Assembly: GCF_015686695.1 (NCBI RefSeq)
Contig: NZ_JADPMR010000004.1
Coordinates: 1,054,001-1,118,000, forward strand
DNA from: Vibrio nitrifigilis
GTDB taxonomy: Bacteria > Pseudomonadota > Gammaproteobacteria > Enterobacterales > Vibrionaceae
DNA: 64,000 nucleotides
Reading direction: 5' to 3'
The notes below the pieces were generated by a model. The model made no database searches, was not told the DNA's origin, and saw only the letters and a program-made list of their open reading frames with translations. The position numbers were made by a program, and so were the translations under genes. Shown here in pieces: positions 62,542-64,000 of this stretch (the first letter of the stretch is position 1; each line of letters starts with the position of its first letter).

Positions 62542-64000
62542 TTGAACAGCAGTCACGAACGTGTTAATGATCCTATCTTTCCCGAACAGCCCTTACCCGA
62601 CCTGCAGAGTACCTGCCATAAACTCATAGAGTGGGCCACTCCCTTACTTACCGCTGAAGAATGCCAAGTCTCAATGAAAACTGCTTGCGATTTTGCCGCC
62701 CCTAATGGTGACGGCGTCAAACTACAGCAGGCATTAATCGAACAAAGCCGAGCTTTGGGTTACTCAAACTGGAGTAAACAAGCATGGAAAGACCATTATC
62801 TACGACACCGCGACTCATTAGTCATTAACAGTAATGTGTTTTATGCCCTTAAATCCAAAACATCTTCGGACCAATTAACGCCATTGCATACGGCGACGCA
62901 AATTGCGTTTAATACAGCTAAATTCATGCTATCGATTCGGCGCAGCGAGTTACCCCAAGAATACCAAGGAAAAAATCCCCTTTGCATGGAGCAATACCAA
63001 TATCTTTTCGGTGCAACTCGAATACCACAATATCACTGCGATAAAATATCCATCACCGTCGACTCAAATCATATGGTCGTGTTGCATCACGACCATTACT
63101 TCATCGTGAACCTGTTTAATCCTGATGGCGATGTGCGATCCTATTTTGAGTTATATCACGACTTAGCGTCCATTTATTCATACACGGAAGATGGTGAAAA
63201 TATTGGTATATTAACCAGTGGTCAGCGTGATTTGTGGGCCAGAACTCGAGAAGAACTACTCACATTCCATGCCGAAAATGCCACTAACTTTCACAACATT
63301 GAGAGTGCGGCATTTGCATTATGTTTTGATTCACTCGCCCCGCAAACCGATAGGGAAAAAGCAGAAGCGCTGCTACATGGCGGCGGTCATAATCGACATT
63401 TCGACAAAGTTGTACAATTGATTGTATTTGCCAATGGCAGTAGTGGCATCAATTATGAACATACCCACATTGATGGCTCAATCATGTTGCGCTTTATCCG
63501 TCACTTGTATGACGGTTCAGCTTTGGGTTTAACAATGGCATCGAGTTTATCTACAGCTAAATCTAATTCTAACTCACAGATAACGCCCTTAAAATGGTCG
63601 TTAAGTCCAGCATTACGCGTTGATATCAACAAAGCCTATCAAGCATTTGCATTACATCATTCAACCTATACCACACAAGTAATGCGCTTTAATTACTTTG
63701 GTAAAGAGAAAATAAAATCGCTGAACATTAGCCCAGATGCCTTTCTCCAAATCGCCCTGCAGGTAGCGGAATATAAGACAACACACACTCAATACAGTGC
63801 TTATGAAGCGATCATGACTCGCCGGTTCTCTCAAGGACGCATTGATGTGTTATATACCGTCACTCCGGAAACACAGCAGTTTATTCAACTGTTCATGCAT
63901 AAAACACGTAGTAAAGCCTGTGTGGATGCGTTATATCTAGCCGCTAAAAAACACATTAGTCGAGCGAAGGAATGTCAACGAGGTCACGGCATTTATACCC
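62542..64000 (+). CDS. Choline/carnitine O-acyltransferase family protein (3' truncated by window)
   Basis: The frame is open from TTG 62542 to the window end (486 codons). The start follows a perfect TAAGGAGG site at 7 bases, so TTG initiation is well supported. Family motifs are ILTSGQRDLWARTREELL, then NRHFDKVVQLIVFANGSSGI followed by NYEHTHIDGSIMLRF. The His of the EH-x3-DG motif is the catalytic base of carnitine acyltransferases. KISITVDSNHMVVLHHDHYF also fits. Such mostly eukaryotic enzymes are uncommon in bacteria. Acyl and acceptor specificity cannot be read. No membrane helix is seen at the N-terminus. Confidence 0.9.
   Translation, partial: MNSSHERVNDPIFPEQPLPDLQSTCHKLIEWATPLLTAEECQVSMKTACDFAAPNGDGVKLQQALIEQSRALGYSNWSKQAWKDHYLRHRDSLVINSNVFYALKSKTSSDQLTPLHTATQIAFNTAKFMLSIRRSELPQEYQGKNPLCMEQYQYLFGATRIPQYHCDKISITVDSNHMVVLHHDHYFIVNLFNPDGDVRSYFELYHDLASIYSYTEDGENIGILTSGQRDLWARTREELLTFHAENATNFHNIESAAFALCFDSLAPQTDREKAEALLHGGGHNRHFDKVVQLIVFANGSSGINYEHTHIDGSIMLRFIRHLYDGSALGLTMASSLSTAKSNSNSQITPLKWSLSPALRVDINKAYQAFALHHSTYTTQVMRFNYFGKEKIKSLNISPDAFLQIALQVAEYKTTHTQYSAYEAIMTRRFSQGRIDVLYTVTPETQQFIQLFMHKTRSKACVDALYLAAKKHISRAKECQRGHGIYT

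Noticed and set aside
1..64000. CRISPR array, prophage or complete insertion sequence
   Set aside because: No regularly spaced short repeats, no transposase or integrase reading frame and no phage structural genes were seen; the repeated DNA is the dispersed non-coding family described above.

Overview
The window reads as a gammaproteobacterial chromosome segment from a Vibrio-like organism. Evidence includes a LuxP/LuxQ autoinducer-2 receptor pair, a YccS/HelD/YceH/KatG gene set, a typical Vibrio mix of BCCT osmolyte carriers, and dispersed repeats of a kind I associate with Vibrio. From memory, luxPQ, glpK, the second fabH and trxC sit on the small chromosome of V. cholerae, so this may be chromosome II; that is an inference. 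The left edge is the 3' end of a nitrogen-fixation cluster (nifB, a ferredoxin, nifQ). Two secreted pectin-degrading enzymes (a pectate lyase and a family 4 rhamnogalacturonan lyase) add to a picture of a diazotrophic, plant- or detritus-associated vibrio.

Layout. 1-1.9 kb: end of the nif cluster. 1.9-5.0 kb: AraC regulator, PEBP-like protein, pectate lyase with a lectin domain. 5.3-12.2 kb: repeat element, nicotinamidase, diguanylate cyclase, helicase IV, YccS. 12.6-14.8 kb: two small proteins and an HMG-CoA reductase. 14.8-18.1 kb: modABC next to a decayed cobQ. 18.4-24.2 kb: outer-membrane protein, luxPQ and a TraF-like barrel. 24.3-26.7 kb: small housekeeping and hypothetical genes. 26.8-31.8 kb: glpK, a FabH paralogue, trxC and an MFS carrier. 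32.3-35.7 kb: tandem BCCT carriers. 35.8-40.7 kb: GNAT, katG, and an acuI/acuR acrylate-type pair. 41.1-44.4 kb: ErcA-like protein overlapping a PAS-GGDEF-EAL protein. 44.4-44.7 kb: three tRNAs. 45.1-50.3 kb: oxidoreductase, an AT-rich stretch with an orphan gene, a GlyGly-CTERM protease, tRNA-Gly, MAPEG protein and a small porin-like barrel. 50.3-55.8 kb: a malate module (malic enzyme, 2-hydroxycarboxylate symporter, two-component system). 55.7-59.2 kb: PHB-depolymerase-like esterase, and a BLUF photoreceptor divergent from a soluble histidine kinase. 59.8-64 kb: rhamnogalacturonan lyase, amidohydrolase, and a choline/carnitine acyltransferase cut by the window end.

The most unusual feature is a family of about 267-bp non-coding elements with terminal inverted repeats and nested internal inverted repeats. 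Two copies are full length and at least eight are deleted or decayed. Their termini lie at gene 3' ends, and in two cases (the second BCCT gene and acuR) the terminus supplies the last codons and the stop codon of the gene. A second notable item is the cobQ remnant upstream of modA, which keeps its N-terminal P-loop and C-terminal glutaminase motifs but has lost its centre and acquired stops. I found no CRISPR array, no complete transposase and no integrase.
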